From Caldilineaceae bacterium (GTDB taxonomy: Bacteria; Chloroflexota; Anaerolineae; Caldilineales; Caldilineaceae), in contig OY282376.1 in the NCBI GenBank assembly GCA_958295845.1, forward strand, positions 3,113,022 through 3,177,021: a DNA stretch of 64,000 nt, read 5' to 3'. Below the pieces are notes generated by a model, which saw nothing but the letters and a program-made list of their open reading frames with translations, ran no database searches and had not been told where the DNA came from. The translations under genes and the position numbers were made by a program. Each line of letters begins with the position of its first letter. Position 1 is the first letter of the stretch. This document shows, one piece after another, positions 33,953-42,615 of this stretch.

Positions 33953-33980
33953 AATCTAACACAGATGTTGTTGTATGCAA
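33953..33980 (-). promoter_or_regulatory. Possible promoter of the sORF transcript
   Basis: On the minus strand TTGCAT (33980-33975), a 16-base spacer and TAGATT (33958-33953): 4/6 and 4/6 matches. It would start transcription near 33946, about 70 bases before the sORF. Moderate match only. Confidence 0.35.
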
Positions 33981-34193
33981 AAACTGCTGTTATGGCAAGG
34001 AAGGCTGACGGAATTGGAGCAGGCTCTCGCGTCCCCTGTCAGGGTTGAGAACGCCAGGCGAGACCTGGGCTTTTCAGGTTGGGTGGAGCAGTAGTGTCAC
34101 CGAAATGATACTGCATCAGGATGGGCGATCCATGAAGTATGTCTGTGCGCTGTAGACAATGGGAAAGGGACAATTCTTGTGTCAGATTCGCGA
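33981..34193. other. Short intergenic region upstream of the sORF transcript
   Basis: Between the VOC gene stop (34194) and the putative sORF promoter I see no gene, clear terminator or repeat. Confidence 0.35.
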
Positions 34194-34556
34194 TCAAGTC
34201 TCCTGCATTTCGACCAGGCGACCGTCCGGGTCGTGCGTGTAAGCTGACCTGCCCCATGGGTACGTCGCGGGCGGGATTGAACCAGGGGCGTTGTCGAACG
34301 TGGTATCGGCCCACTCCTTATCCAGAGATTTCACGGCGATAGCGAAGTGATCCTCGTTGGGGGGGCCGTCCGGTTCGGCTTCGTATCCTGCCTCCGGCGG
34401 CTCTTGATGATGTATCAAAATGTGCACGCCGTCCAACTGGAAAAGAGCCATGCCCTCGGACTGGAAGGCAGGGGGCCCGCCAAGGAGATTCTCATAAAAC
34501 GCGACAAGTACGGGCACGTTCTGCGTGAAAAGCGCAAGTTCAACAAGCTGGCGCAT
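34194..34556 (-). CDS. VOC (glyoxalase/bleomycin-resistance) superfamily protein
   Basis: A 120-residue one-unit VOC protein made of two beta-alpha-beta-beta-beta modules. Recognisable parts are the N-terminal LALFTQNVPVLVAFYENLLG, the middle H-F-A-I-A-V (first metal-ligand histidine region), and the terminal T-H-D-P-D-G-R-L-V-E-M-Q with the usual metal-binding Glu. The expected H or E in the first strand is not clear (VELALFT). Members act as dioxygenases, lyases, or antibiotic-binding proteins, and the activity here is not predictable. AGGAG nine bases before the ATG supports the start. It lies 44 bases downstream of the cupin gene on the same strand. Confidence 0.82.
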   Translation of the reverse strand: MRQLVELALFTQNVPVLVAFYENLLGGPPAFQSEGMALFQLDGVHILIHHQEPPEAGYEAEPDGPPNEDHFAIAVKSLDKEWADTTFDNAPGSIPPATYPWGRSAYTHDPDGRLVEMQET

Positions 34557-34600
34557 GGCGAGAAACTCCTATGTGTTGTCGTGGTGTGGAAGGCGCCGGT

Positions 34601-35122
34601 TCAGCGCAGTTGGTGGAGTATGTTCTGCTGGGCGGGAAAGCGGGCCAACAGCGAGGAGAATTCGGCATCGTCGGGAAGAGAAAAGTCCTCCTCGCTGTAT
34701 GCCGGAGCAAGGGTACAGGCCATCAGCGCCCAGCTTCCGCCGTTCTGTAGACGTGCACCGAACCAACTTTGGGCGGGGACGACTGCCTGAACCGTCTGCC
34801 CGATCAGAAGGTCATGCCCTAGCTCAAACTTCGTGTAGTCATTCTCAGTCCCAAACACAAACAGATTAACACTATCACCCACATAAAAATGCCACATCTC
34901 ATCAATCTCCAAACGATGCAGACGTGACATGGTGTCAGCAGTCAGAAGATAGTAGATCACAGACTTGGCGGGCCGGTCCGACCTGATGGAGGGAGGCAGG
35001 ACACTGGCGGGTAGCCGCAGATTGCCTGTATAGGTTACGCGATAGTAGCCGCCCTCAACCGGCAACGGTTTCAGGTCGAAGCGGCGGATGATGTCAGCCG
35101 CCGAGAGGTTATTCATTCGCAT
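34601..35122 (-). CDS. Cupin family protein (DUF985)
   Basis: A 173-residue single-domain cupin. The family pattern is clear: P-V-E-G-G-Y-Y-R near the N-terminus, A-K-S-V-I-Y-Y-L-L-T, H-R-L-E-I-D-E-M-W-H-F-Y (metal-ligand-type histidines and glutamate), then PAQSWFGARL and A-L-M-A-C-T-L-A-P-A-Y. DUF985 proteins are small sugar- or metabolite-binding cupins of uncertain function. The start lies six bases after the SDR gene stop in the same direction, so the two are likely co-transcribed. Confidence 0.88.
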   Translation of the reverse strand: MRMNNLSAADIIRRFDLKPLPVEGGYYRVTYTGNLRLPASVLPPSIRSDRPAKSVIYYLLTADTMSRLHRLEIDEMWHFYVGDSVNLFVFGTENDYTKFELGHDLLIGQTVQAVVPAQSWFGARLQNGGSWALMACTLAPAYSEEDFSLPDDAEFSSLLARFPAQQNILHQLR

Positions 35123-35128
35123 AGTCTT

Positions 35129-35953
35129 CTAGAAAGCAGGCGCCACGAGGACGCCGCCATCGACGGCAAGCGTGACGCCGGTAATCCAGCGGGCCAGGGG
35201 GGAGGCCAGAAACAGGCAGGCGTCGGCGATGTCTTCCGGTGTCCCGAGCCGCGCCAGGGGAACGCGATTTTGCCAACGCTGCACCCCGTCTGGCCAAGCC
35301 TGTGCCAAGCCAGGGCGATCGATAAGCCCCGGCGCAACCGCATTGACTCTGATTCCCTCTCCCCCCAGCTCCAGGGCTGCGTTTCTCGTGTACTGCTCTA
35401 CCCCCGCCTTGGCAGCAGTGTAGTGACTGTGCGCGAAGGCAGTCGAGGCGGCTTCTATTGAAGAAATGTTTATGATCGAGCAACTGCTCTCGCTATTCTC
35501 TCGCTGCGCCGACAATTCGATCATCGCGCGTGCTGCCCGCTGCGTACAGTTGTGAGTCCCGGTCAGGTTGGCCGCCAACACCTGTTCCCATTCGTCATCG
35601 GGCAACTCCAGGAGCGGCGAAAGAGGATAGATGCCGGCGTTGTTGACCAGCACATCCAGCCTTCCACACCGTTCTACCGTCTGCGAAATCAGCCTTTCCA
35701 CGTCATCCGCCAAGGAAACGTCAGCCTGAATTGCAATCGCTTGCCCGCCAAGCTTCCGAATCTGGTCGACGACCTCTTGGGCTGCCTCTCCAGCCTGAAC
35801 GTAGCTAACGACCACCGAAGCACCTGCCTCGGCAAAACGCTTCGAAATCCCCGCGCCAATGCCCCGGCCGCCGCCGCTGATTAGGGCAACTTTGCCCGCA
35901 AAACTTAGGGCGCTCTCAAGGTCCGGGGCTCGTCCCTGCACTGCAGATCCCAT
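35129..35953 (-). CDS. Short-chain dehydrogenase/reductase
   Basis: A 274-residue SDR of the classical type. The cofactor loop is S-G-G-G-R-G-I-G (first Thr of the usual T-G-x-x-x-G-x-G replaced), then N-N-A-G, the catalytic serine in N-I-S-S-I, and Y-T-A-A-K. The end, PLARWITGVTLAVDGG, is typical. An arginine after the glycine loop favours NADP. The start at ATG 35953 is preferred over TTG 35989 because a promoter (TATTAT at 35992-35997) would place the transcription start at about 35985, leaving the TTG outside the message. First gene of an SDR - cupin - VOC group. The substrate is unknown. Confidence 0.92.
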   Translation of the reverse strand: MGSAVQGRAPDLESALSFAGKVALISGGGRGIGAGISKRFAEAGASVVVSYVQAGEAAQEVVDQIRKLGGQAIAIQADVSLADDVERLISQTVERCGRLDVLVNNAGIYPLSPLLELPDDEWEQVLAANLTGTHNCTQRAARAMIELSAQRENSESSCSIINISSIEAASTAFAHSHYTAAKAGVEQYTRNAALELGGEGIRVNAVAPGLIDRPGLAQAWPDGVQRWQNRVPLARLGTPEDIADACLFLASPLARWITGVTLAVDGGVLVAPAF

Positions 35954-35991
35954 AGTCACAATACTTTCAGTTGATGTCGGACTCTTCAAGC

Positions 35992-36020
35992 ATAATATTA
36001 CAGCAGCTCGGCGCTTCCAA
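35992..36020 (-). promoter_or_regulatory. Promoter of the SDR - cupin - VOC group
   Basis: On the minus strand TTGGAA (36020-36015), a 17-base spacer, TATTAT (35997-35992): 4/6 and 5/6. Transcription would start near 35985, about 30 bases before the SDR ATG. Confidence 0.55.
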
Positions 36021-36589
36021 TTCCGGGTCTCCAGTGAACCTTATGAAAGCGATTAGGCTCCGAAGACACTTCCTTAGTGGGAAGGGGGTACAACCCGGAA
36101 TTAGGAACAGACTGGCGGGAAAACGCGCCGGCGGCGGCTGGAAATCATTACGGCGGGGCTAGGGTGGGCGCAGGGCAGGCGCATGGCCTGGCCTTACTGG
36201 GCCTCTGGAGGGACGGCGACGACGATGGGTGTGGCGCACGAGGGCAGGCACAGAGCCTGCCCCTACCGGACCTTCAAAGGGAAGGAAGGTTTGGGCGCTG
36301 GGCGGGGCACGAGACCGGATGTGATGGGATAGACACTGCTGGCTAGACACTGTGCCGGGAAAGAATACACAAGGTGGCTAGACAGGTCGGGGCGTTGCGG
36401 GGGGCGCAGCCCCTGCACAAGGGAGGGCCGAAGGCCCGAACGCCCAAAGGCAAAGAGAGAGTGAAGAGGAGTGAGGAGTGAGAGAAACCGAATGATCTGC
36501 AGGAGGTTGGATCTGACCATGGCTTGGATGCAACAAGAGGCAAGGGAGAAGTCACCCCAATTTGGGATTCACCAAGGTAGGAGGCGCGG
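36021..36589. other. GC-rich intergenic region with palindromic elements
   Basis: About 570 bases without a gene. It contains several small inverted repeats: GGGCAGGC/GCCTGCCC (36242-36262), AGGGCAGGCGCATGGCCTGG near 36170, GGGCC-GAA-GGCCC near 36425, and GGGGCGCAGCCCC near 36404. G-G-C-T-A-G-A-C-A occurs twice, about 35 bases apart (near 36342 and 36377). This looks like accumulated REP-type or decayed mobile sequence. Confidence 0.5.
36242..36266. repeat. REP-like palindrome
   Basis: GGGCAGGC (36242-36249), five-base loop, GCCTGCCC (36255-36262), then CTAC. The 11-mer CCTGCCCCTAC at 36256-36266 recurs in inverse orientation near 26521-26531. Similar GGGCAGGC palindromes are widespread in some Chloroflexota and other large genomes. 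Confidence 0.55.
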
Positions 36590-36618
36590 TTGACCTACGT
36601 CCTCAATTTGTGTACGAT
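36590..36618 (+). promoter_or_regulatory. Promoter of the first PhyH gene
   Basis: TTGACC at 36590-36595, 17-base spacer, TACGAT at 36613-36618 (5/6 and 4/6). About 42 bases before the ATG at 36661. Confidence 0.55.
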
Positions 36619-36660
36619 TTCCCAGACTCCCGTTCATCCTATTCAAATCAGGAGACACGC

Positions 36661-37446
36661 ATGATCACCCTTGCTCAGAAGCGCCATTTCTATGAAGAGG
36701 GCTACGTGAAAATTCCCGGCGTCGTGCCCAAAGTGCTGATCAATGAAGCGCTGCGCGCCGTTAACCACTCCATCGGCGAGGTCGGACTCGGCGGTGAAGA
36801 CATGGAGAACAATCGCTCCGCCTTCCACTGTGCTGAGCTACTGCGGGCGCCGGTCATATTGGATCTGTTCAGCAAGTCACCCGTAATTGAAATCGCCGAG
36901 GAGCTGATGGGCGAAGGCAACGTCTTACCCGTCGTCCAGGCCAAACCCTATCCCCGTTTTCCGCTTCCGCTGGGTGAAGACGCACCTGAGCCGCGCGGCC
37001 ATATCGACGGCATCGGCAGCGGCACGAACGGCATGCCCAAGGGGTACTACAATCGCGGCTTTACGGCCTTTGCGGTTGTGTATTTGGACGACCTGCTCGA
37101 GGCGAACGCCGGCAACTTCACGGTCTGGCCCAAATCCCACCGTGCTTTCGAGGCCTATTTCAAGGAGAACGGGCATGAGGTTCTGGCAAACGGCAGGCCA
37201 GATATTACGCTGCCTGAGGGGCCGGTCATGGTCACTGCAGAGGCCGGCGACCTGATTCTTGCCCACTACCTGATGTTTCACACCGGAGGACCCAACTCGT
37301 CGCCCAACGTACGCCAGGCGGTCATCTGCCGGCTTCGACACAAAGAGGTGGAGGGCAACGAAAAGGCTGGCTACACCGACATTTGGCGCGAATGGCCCGG
37401 CATCAGAGAGGCCGTGGAATGTCAGTCGGAAGCAGCGCTGGCGTAG
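36661..37446 (+). CDS. Phytanoyl-CoA dioxygenase (PhyH) family protein 1
   Basis: A 261-residue Fe(II)/2-oxoglutarate-dependent oxygenase-fold protein. The iron facial triad is visible as H114-x-D116 (in R-G-H-I-D-G-I-G) and H207 (in F-H-T-G-G), with R218 (in N-V-R-Q-A) as the likely 2-oxoglutarate anchor. The rest matches PhyH-type hydroxylases, which act on a wide range of small molecules, not only phytanoyl-CoA. CAGGAGA before the ATG and the promoter at 36590 support this start rather than an upstream extension to 36562. The gene stands alone, convergent with the broken solute-binding protein gene. The substrate is unknown. Confidence 0.9.
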   Translation: MITLAQKRHFYEEGYVKIPGVVPKVLINEALRAVNHSIGEVGLGGEDMENNRSAFHCAELLRAPVILDLFSKSPVIEIAEELMGEGNVLPVVQAKPYPRFPLPLGEDAPEPRGHIDGIGSGTNGMPKGYYNRGFTAFAVVYLDDLLEANAGNFTVWPKSHRAFEAYFKENGHEVLANGRPDITLPEGPVMVTAEAGDLILAHYLMFHTGGPNSSPNVRQAVICRLRHKEVEGNEKAGYTDIWREWPGIREAVECQSEAALA

Positions 37447-37507
37447 CGCTCTCAGGAGAAGGCGTCGGCATACATTTGGCATCTCCTGTGCCTAACAGCC
37501 GTTGACG

Positions 37508-38876
37508 TTATTGAGAAAGCTCTCCGTTTTGGATCGCTCTCTGGCGACCCTCTTCGAGGAGAATCTGAATTTCAACCACGTCCAGCGGATCGCTCGTTAC
37601 CAGGAAGAGTCTTCTCAGGACCTGGTTGAAACTCGCCCGCATGCTATCGGGCAAAAAGAAATACATTGGCGGGCCGACTTCGTCTGCTTCAGTAACGATC
37701 TGATCGCCCTTGTAGGCTGCGGCTGAAAGAAGCTCGCGGTCTATATCGCGATGAACAGGAACGTAGCCAATATTGCTCTCGTCGTTTCCTATCTGTTTGA
37801 GCTGCAACTCCTGCGCTTCAACGGAACCCATATAGCCGACAAAGGCATTGGCTTCAATCCGGTTCAACGCGTCGGCTGGAACAACGTACCCGAACACGAT
37901 CGAGACCTCGCCCGATGGCTGGGTGTCGTCAATCTTGGGGAACTGAAAAAAGTCGAGTTCATTCGCGAATATCGGCGGCAGATCTGCTAGGCTGTAGTGG
38001 GGCGCCAGCGCCATTACGGCCTTCTCCCAGGTCAACGGACTATCGCCTATCGCCGTCCCCTCGGATCAATGCCGTCATGCTATTCATCTCAGAGGTGCTT
38101 CCCGGTCTCTCGACGAAATAGCCGCGGTCAAGGAGCGACTTCCACAGCTCCCACACCTCCGCCACCCTCTGGTCAAGGAAGTCGACTCGCCCTTCAATCA
38201 GATCCCGATGAAATTCCGGGCCGTTCAGGCGCATATTCAGGTATTCGAACCAGTAAATGCTGATAAAGGAATTCTGACCCGCCAGCGACATCGGGGTGAT
38301 CCCGTTGGCAAGCAACGTGTCACAGATTCCAATGAACTCCTCCCATGTGTCGGGAGGCTCCAGCCCAAACTGATCGAAAACTTCCTTGTTGTAATAGATA
38401 CCAGACCAGCTGAAGCCCGCAGGCACAAAACGCAGAGTGCCTTCGAAACGACTGATATCCCGGAAACGTCTCCCATAGGCCTCGGTAAAGTTGCCCTGGG
38501 TCCAAACTTCTGAGACATCGGCCAAAAGCCCCTGGTAAGCCGCGCTGCTCAGTTGACCTCCGTTCCACATCAGCAGTACATCAGGGGGCTGCTCGTCCAT
38601 CAGGTAGTCGCCTACATTGAAGCGGTAGGACTGGCGGTCGACCTGGATGCTCGGCGCCAGTTCCTGAAAGCGTTCGATCGCTATCTGTTCAGGGGAGCTG
38701 AAAAGGGAATTGTTGGGGGCAACATAGGTCAAGGTCACCGGAGGGCTGTCCGGCGCAAACAGGAATTCATCCTCAGGTTCGCGGCCGCAAGCGGCCAACG
38801 TTCCGATGAGGGCGACTAGAGTCAATACAATAGCGACCCGTCCGGCTATCGGTAGGATGATCTTGGAATGAATCAT
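37508..38876 (-). pseudogene. ABC-type solute-binding lipoprotein gene broken by a 7-bp tandem duplication
   Basis: Two adjacent minus-strand frames together encode one family 1 extracellular solute-binding protein. The first (38876-38040) has a signal segment with lipobox L-A-A-C (Cys30) and the sugar-binding N-lobe (GIYYNKEVFDQFGL, PPDTWEEF, NSFISIYWF). It ends after ...RGDGDRR. The second (to 37508) supplies the C-lobe (PLTWEKAVMALAPHY). At the junction GGCGATA is repeated exactly twice (TATCGCC twice on the plus strand, 38041-38054). Deleting one copy restores a single 453-residue frame reading ...R-G-D-G-D-S-P-L-T-W-E-K. The duplication therefore explains the frameshift. No permease genes lie beside it. 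It could be a recent mutation, a phase-variable site, or a sequencing/assembly error. Confidence 0.88.
38041..38054. repeat. 7-bp perfect tandem duplication causing the frameshift
   Basis: TATCGCC-TATCGCC at 38041-38054. Seven is not a multiple of three, so it shifts the solute-binding protein frame; removing one unit restores the reading frame exactly. Confidence 0.95.
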
Positions 38877-38972
38877 ACTCTTACTCCCCGCAAAAGAGGC
38901 CCTCCTGCAAAAGAGAGTCGAGGCACTGGGTCCGGCCTACCAGTGGCGTGACTGCAGCGAACCGACTACTTG

Positions 38973-39929
38973 TCAGGCGACGGTAAGGGATAGCCGGTCG
39001 GAGAGGGCGCGAATATGGGCTGTGCCAATACCACAACAACCCCCAACCACACATGCTCCCATCTCGACCCAGGCCTGGGCCCGATCAGTGAAGTCGTTGG
39101 GTGGAATGATGTCAACGAACTGCCAATTCGGCTTCTTGAAGTACCCGCTCTCCGGGTAAACGCCAGTCGGCCCATCCCACACGGACTGGACGGACTCCAG
39201 AGCCGGGCCGGTAATGTCCACGTGGCTGTGCATCACGGCCGCCAGCGAACCGCCTTCGGCCATCACGGCGGCCACGCCCTTGGCGAAGGGAATCTCCTCG
39301 TGGATTGAAGGCGCCATTTTTATGCCGCCATCCTCTGCTCTGTCGCAGCTGAACCCCACCCACACCGGCAGTCCTGTGGCCAAAGCCGCTTCGAGGGCAG
39401 TGCAGGCGTAGTCGATGTCCCGAATCATTTCCAGAATCAGGAAGTCGACGCCCGACTCTGCCAGCAGCCCCGCCTGCTCTTCAAAATCAGACCGCATTTG
39501 CTCCAGTGACGACTGGGTCGCGTCGCCAAGACCCCCCGACATCGGGGAAATCGAACCCGCGACCCAGACAATGTCGGGTGCGGCCTGCCAAGACCCGTCT
39601 CTGTCGTCGCTCTTGGCGGCCATGGCATCCTCCCTGGCCTGCAGAGCGAGGCGAGCAGCCTGCCGATTCAGGTCAGCTGTTCGGTTCTCTTCATCTGCGA
39701 GTCGCAACATGTTTCTGCCAGTAGCGAAGGTGTTTGTGATAATAATTTCGGCGCCGGCGCGAATGTAATCGAGATGAACTCGGCGAACGACGTCGGGATC
39801 GGTTGCTACGGCGAGGCCGCTCCAGGCGATACTGTTCATTGGAACGCCATGGCGTTCCAACTCAGTACCAGTTGCGCCATCCATCACAACTGTCGTGCCC
39901 TCTTTGAGTCTCTGGCTGATTGTGGTCAT
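38973..39929 (-). CDS. Homocysteine S-methyltransferase family protein
   Basis: A 318-residue TIM-barrel protein of the family that moves a methyl group to homocysteine (or another thiol/selenol). The start region D-G-A-T-G-T-E-L-E-R-H-G is diagnostic, and the zinc pair of the C-terminal G-G-C298-C299-G motif is present. The first zinc cysteine, normally in a G-x-N-C motif after strand 6, is replaced: the sequence is A-V-M-H-S-H-V-D, leaving two histidines but no Cys. A zinc site with a His ligand, or altered chemistry, is possible. GGAGG ten bases before the ATG at 39929 supports the start. It is divergent from the M20 peptidase at 40414. Confidence 0.88.
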   Translation of the reverse strand: MTTISQRLKEGTTVVMDGATGTELERHGVPMNSIAWSGLAVATDPDVVRRVHLDYIRAGAEIIITNTFATGRNMLRLADEENRTADLNRQAARLALQAREDAMAAKSDDRDGSWQAAPDIVWVAGSISPMSGGLGDATQSSLEQMRSDFEEQAGLLAESGVDFLILEMIRDIDYACTALEAALATGLPVWVGFSCDRAEDGGIKMAPSIHEEIPFAKGVAAVMAEGGSLAAVMHSHVDITGPALESVQSVWDGPTGVYPESGYFKKPNWQFVDIIPPNDFTDRAQAWVEMGACVVGGCCGIGTAHIRALSDRLSLTVA

Positions 39930-40413
39930 AGTGAATTGACCTCCGTGGAAAAAGTAGAGGCAGAGAGTAACGGTTTTCGTCTCCAATCCAATGCCGCACA
40001 ATTGCAGCAGCGCGCAACCAGCAAATAAGGCTGGCGTCGGGGCTATTGTAACAGGCGAGAATGAATTGGAGAACTGGCACCGGGGGCGGAATACTTTCAG
40101 AGACGCTGACGCGTGCTTTCGGCATCACGGCGCAGAGGTAGGCCGCGCGTTTCTCAGCCTTCACAACGGGTTAGGAACCAGCGGCGAGAGGCCTGGGTGA
40201 CGGCGGAGCCCATGCATGATTTCCGGACACGACCACGCTTGCTGTTACCGCCTGGATAGGATAGGCTTGCGGTCAAAGTTATGTGTTTGCATTGAGAGAA
40301 CCGCGTCGAAATTGGTAAGTTCTCCCGAGGGCCAGTGGCAGTCAGGGGGCTCGGCATGACCGGGCCGCCGGTTCGTTCTTTCGACAGATTCAATACAGGA
40401 ACGGTAGGCCAAG
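39930..40413. other. Intergenic region between divergent genes
   Basis: About 480 bases, no convincing gene. On the minus strand a TACAAT box lies near 40047-40052 and might serve the homocysteine methyltransferase gene, but its -35 is poor. I see no clear promoter for the M20 gene and no strong repeat. Confidence 0.35.
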
Positions 40414-41754
40414 ATGACCACACCGATATACGAGAGACCGACGGACCTCCTGCGCACGCTGGTCCGGTTCGACACGACCAATCCGCCCGGAAGCGAGGCA
40501 GAGTGCATCGGCTATCTTGATAGGCTGTTGCAGGATGCGGGTTTGGCGACGACTGTCCTGGCGAAAGATCCAAACAGACCTAACCTGGTGGCGCGCCTGC
40601 CTGGAAGGGGAGAGGCTCCGGGACTGGTACTTCAGGGCCACGTCGATGTTGTAACGACAGCCAACCAGGACTGGCAACACGACCCTTTCGGCGCCGAGCT
40701 GATCGACGGCACGGTCTGGGGTCGCGGCAGCCTGGACATGAAGAGCGGTGTCACGATGATGACGTGCGCGGTGTTGCGCGCCGTTGCCGAGGGACATACG
40801 CCCGCCGGCGACATTATTCTGACAATTATGAGTGATGAAGAGGCCGGCAGCGACTTCGGCGCTCGCTTTCTGACCGAGAATCACCCCGAGCAGTTTGAGG
40901 GCGCGAAGTTCGCCATCGGCGAAGGCGGGGGAAGCGCTCAATATCTGGGCGACCAGCGCTACTATCCGCTGATGGTTGCGGAAAAGCAGGTCTGCTGGCT
41001 GCAAACGCGCATCACCGGTGCGGGAGGACACGGATCGATGCCCTTTCGCGACGGCGCCATGGCGCGACTGGGCAAGATTCTGACGACCTTGAACAGCAAC
41101 AGGCTGCCGGTTCATATCACGCCGGTCATGGAGCAAATGTTGCCTGCACTGGCCGAACACGCCCCTGAGCACCTGGCCGAGGCTGCCTTGTCGCTGCTGG
41201 ATCCTGCCCGCACAGACGCAACACTGGACCAGATGGCTTCTGAAGGCCAGCCCCAGGCCCGCTCCTTTGACTCCCTGCTTCACAACACAGTCAATGCAAC
41301 CGTCGTAGGCGGCGGTATCAAGACTAACGTAATCCCCAGCGAGATTCTGCTGGAGTTAGATGGCCGTGTCCTGCCAGGCTTCACCGCAGATGACTTGAAA
41401 TCCGAACTACATGAGCTGCTGGGAGAGGATCTTCAGTTTGAAATTATACGCCACGACCCTGGCCAGACTGATGTGAACATGGGGCTGTTCCCATTGCTGA
41501 AGGAAACTGTAGAGGAGCTTGACCCGGAAGGCGTTGTCATTCCTTCGATGGTGGGCGGTTTTACGGATGGGCGAATGTTTTCGCGGTTGGGAATCCAGAA
41601 CTACGGCTTTCTGCCCATGAAACTGCCGCCAGGCACCAACTTCGGCGCAACCGTCCATGCGGCTGACGAGCGCGTGCCCGTGGAAGCGCTGGCGTTTGGG
41701 TTGCAAGCGATGTCTACGATCTTGGAGCGGTACGGGAAAGACGGTGCTTCCTGA
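40414..41754 (+). CDS. M20 family metallopeptidase (ArgE/DapE/ACY1 type)
   Basis: A 446-residue zinc peptidase/deacylase. Metal ligands are H76 in Q-G-H-V-D-V-V, D108 in G-R-G-S-L-D-M-K-S-G, the catalytic base and ligand pair E142/E143 (M-S-D-E-E-A-G-S), and a late histidine in the V-H-A-A-D-E-R-V-P region. A dimerisation lid (about 190-310) separates the halves. The M-K-S-G and P-F-G block (W-x-H-D-P-F-G) fit the ACY1/PM20 branch more than ArgE. The likely role is hydrolysis of N-acyl amino acids or dipeptides. It begins a same-strand series with a methyltransferase (37 bases on), a nucleotidyltransferase (50 bases) and an Asp-box protein. Confidence 0.92.
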   Translation: MTTPIYERPTDLLRTLVRFDTTNPPGSEAECIGYLDRLLQDAGLATTVLAKDPNRPNLVARLPGRGEAPGLVLQGHVDVVTTANQDWQHDPFGAELIDGTVWGRGSLDMKSGVTMMTCAVLRAVAEGHTPAGDIILTIMSDEEAGSDFGARFLTENHPEQFEGAKFAIGEGGGSAQYLGDQRYYPLMVAEKQVCWLQTRITGAGGHGSMPFRDGAMARLGKILTTLNSNRLPVHITPVMEQMLPALAEHAPEHLAEAALSLLDPARTDATLDQMASEGQPQARSFDSLLHNTVNATVVGGGIKTNVIPSEILLELDGRVLPGFTADDLKSELHELLGEDLQFEIIRHDPGQTDVNMGLFPLLKETVEELDPEGVVIPSMVGGFTDGRMFSRLGIQNYGFLPMKLPPGTNFGATVHAADERVPVEALAFGLQAMSTILERYGKDGAS

Positions 41755-41791
41755 CACAGTCCAAACGCATCCATAAGTCTAACGCAACTAT

Positions 41792-42565
41792 ATGTCTAGA
41801 GAGAGCGATCTGAAGGGCGCCGTACAGGAGCAGTTCGGTCGTGTGGCGGCGAAATATCTCACGAGCGCGGTGCATGCACAGGGCGAAGATCTGCCTGTGA
41901 TGGTGGACTGCGCCAACTTGCGGGGTGATGAACGCGTATTGGACGCAGGCTGTGGAGCCGGGCATACTGCGGCCAGCTTTGCTCCTTACGCTGCCGAAGT
42001 CGTGGCCCTTGATTTCACCGCCTCGATGCTTCGTCAGGTGGAGGTTCTGGCCGATGACCGGGGCCTTACAAACATCACCACTCGCCTGGGAGACGTGGAA
42101 AACCTGCCTTTTCCCAATTCAGCTTTCGACCTCGTTGTATCCCGTTACAGCGCGCATCACTGGGCCAGGCCGGGCAAGGCACTAAGCGAATTTCGCCGCG
42201 TTCTGAAGGAAGGCGGTCGGTTCATCCTCAGTGATGTGCTCGGATTCGGTGATCCGGTGTGCGATACCTATCTGAACGCCATCGAGGTGCTGCGGGACCC
42301 CTCTCACGTACGGGATTACACGCTTGAAGAGTGGAGCAACCGTTTTGCCGGGGCCGGTTTCAACCTTGAGGTCGTATTTCCTTATCGTATATTCCTCCAT
42401 TTCGATGAGTGGACCGAACGCATGGAAACGCCGGCGGTCAATCGCGCTGCCATTCGCGCGCTCTACAACGCTTCGCCGGAAGAGGTGAGAGAGGCCTTGC
42501 AAATCGACGATGAGGGCCACTCCTTCCAATGCGCGGTCTTGCGGGGAACATCCTCGCCGCGTTGA
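41792..42565 (+). CDS. Class I SAM-dependent methyltransferase (UbiE/Methyltransf_11 type)
   Basis: A 257-residue enzyme with motif I V-L-D-A-G-C-G-A-G (about residues 49-57), V-V-A-L-D-F-T after strand 2, the motif II/III D-V-E-N-L-P-F-P-N-S-A-F-D and the post-region V-S-R-Y-S-A-H-H-W. The sequence fits small-molecule methyltransferases acting on quinones, lipids or natural products. It lies 37 bases downstream of the M20 gene, probably in one operon. The partner substrate is unknown. Confidence 0.9.
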   Translation: MSRESDLKGAVQEQFGRVAAKYLTSAVHAQGEDLPVMVDCANLRGDERVLDAGCGAGHTAASFAPYAAEVVALDFTASMLRQVEVLADDRGLTNITTRLGDVENLPFPNSAFDLVVSRYSAHHWARPGKALSEFRRVLKEGGRFILSDVLGFGDPVCDTYLNAIEVLRDPSHVRDYTLEEWSNRFAGAGFNLEVVFPYRIFLHFDEWTERMETPAVNRAAIRALYNASPEEVREALQIDDEGHSFQCAVLRGTSSPR

Positions 42566-42615
42566 CTTTTAGAGCCCAGACAATAAACATCAAAGGTTAA
42601 CTAACAGGGGCGAGA

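Noticed and set aside
34039-34314. Frame overlapping the VOC gene as a separate gene
   Set aside because: It overlaps the VOC coding sequence in another frame on the same strand and has no binding site or family-like sequence.
37508-38876. Programmed ribosomal frameshifting in the solute-binding protein gene
   Set aside because: There is no slippery heptamer or downstream pseudoknot of the usual type at the junction, and the exact 7-bp duplication is a simpler explanation.
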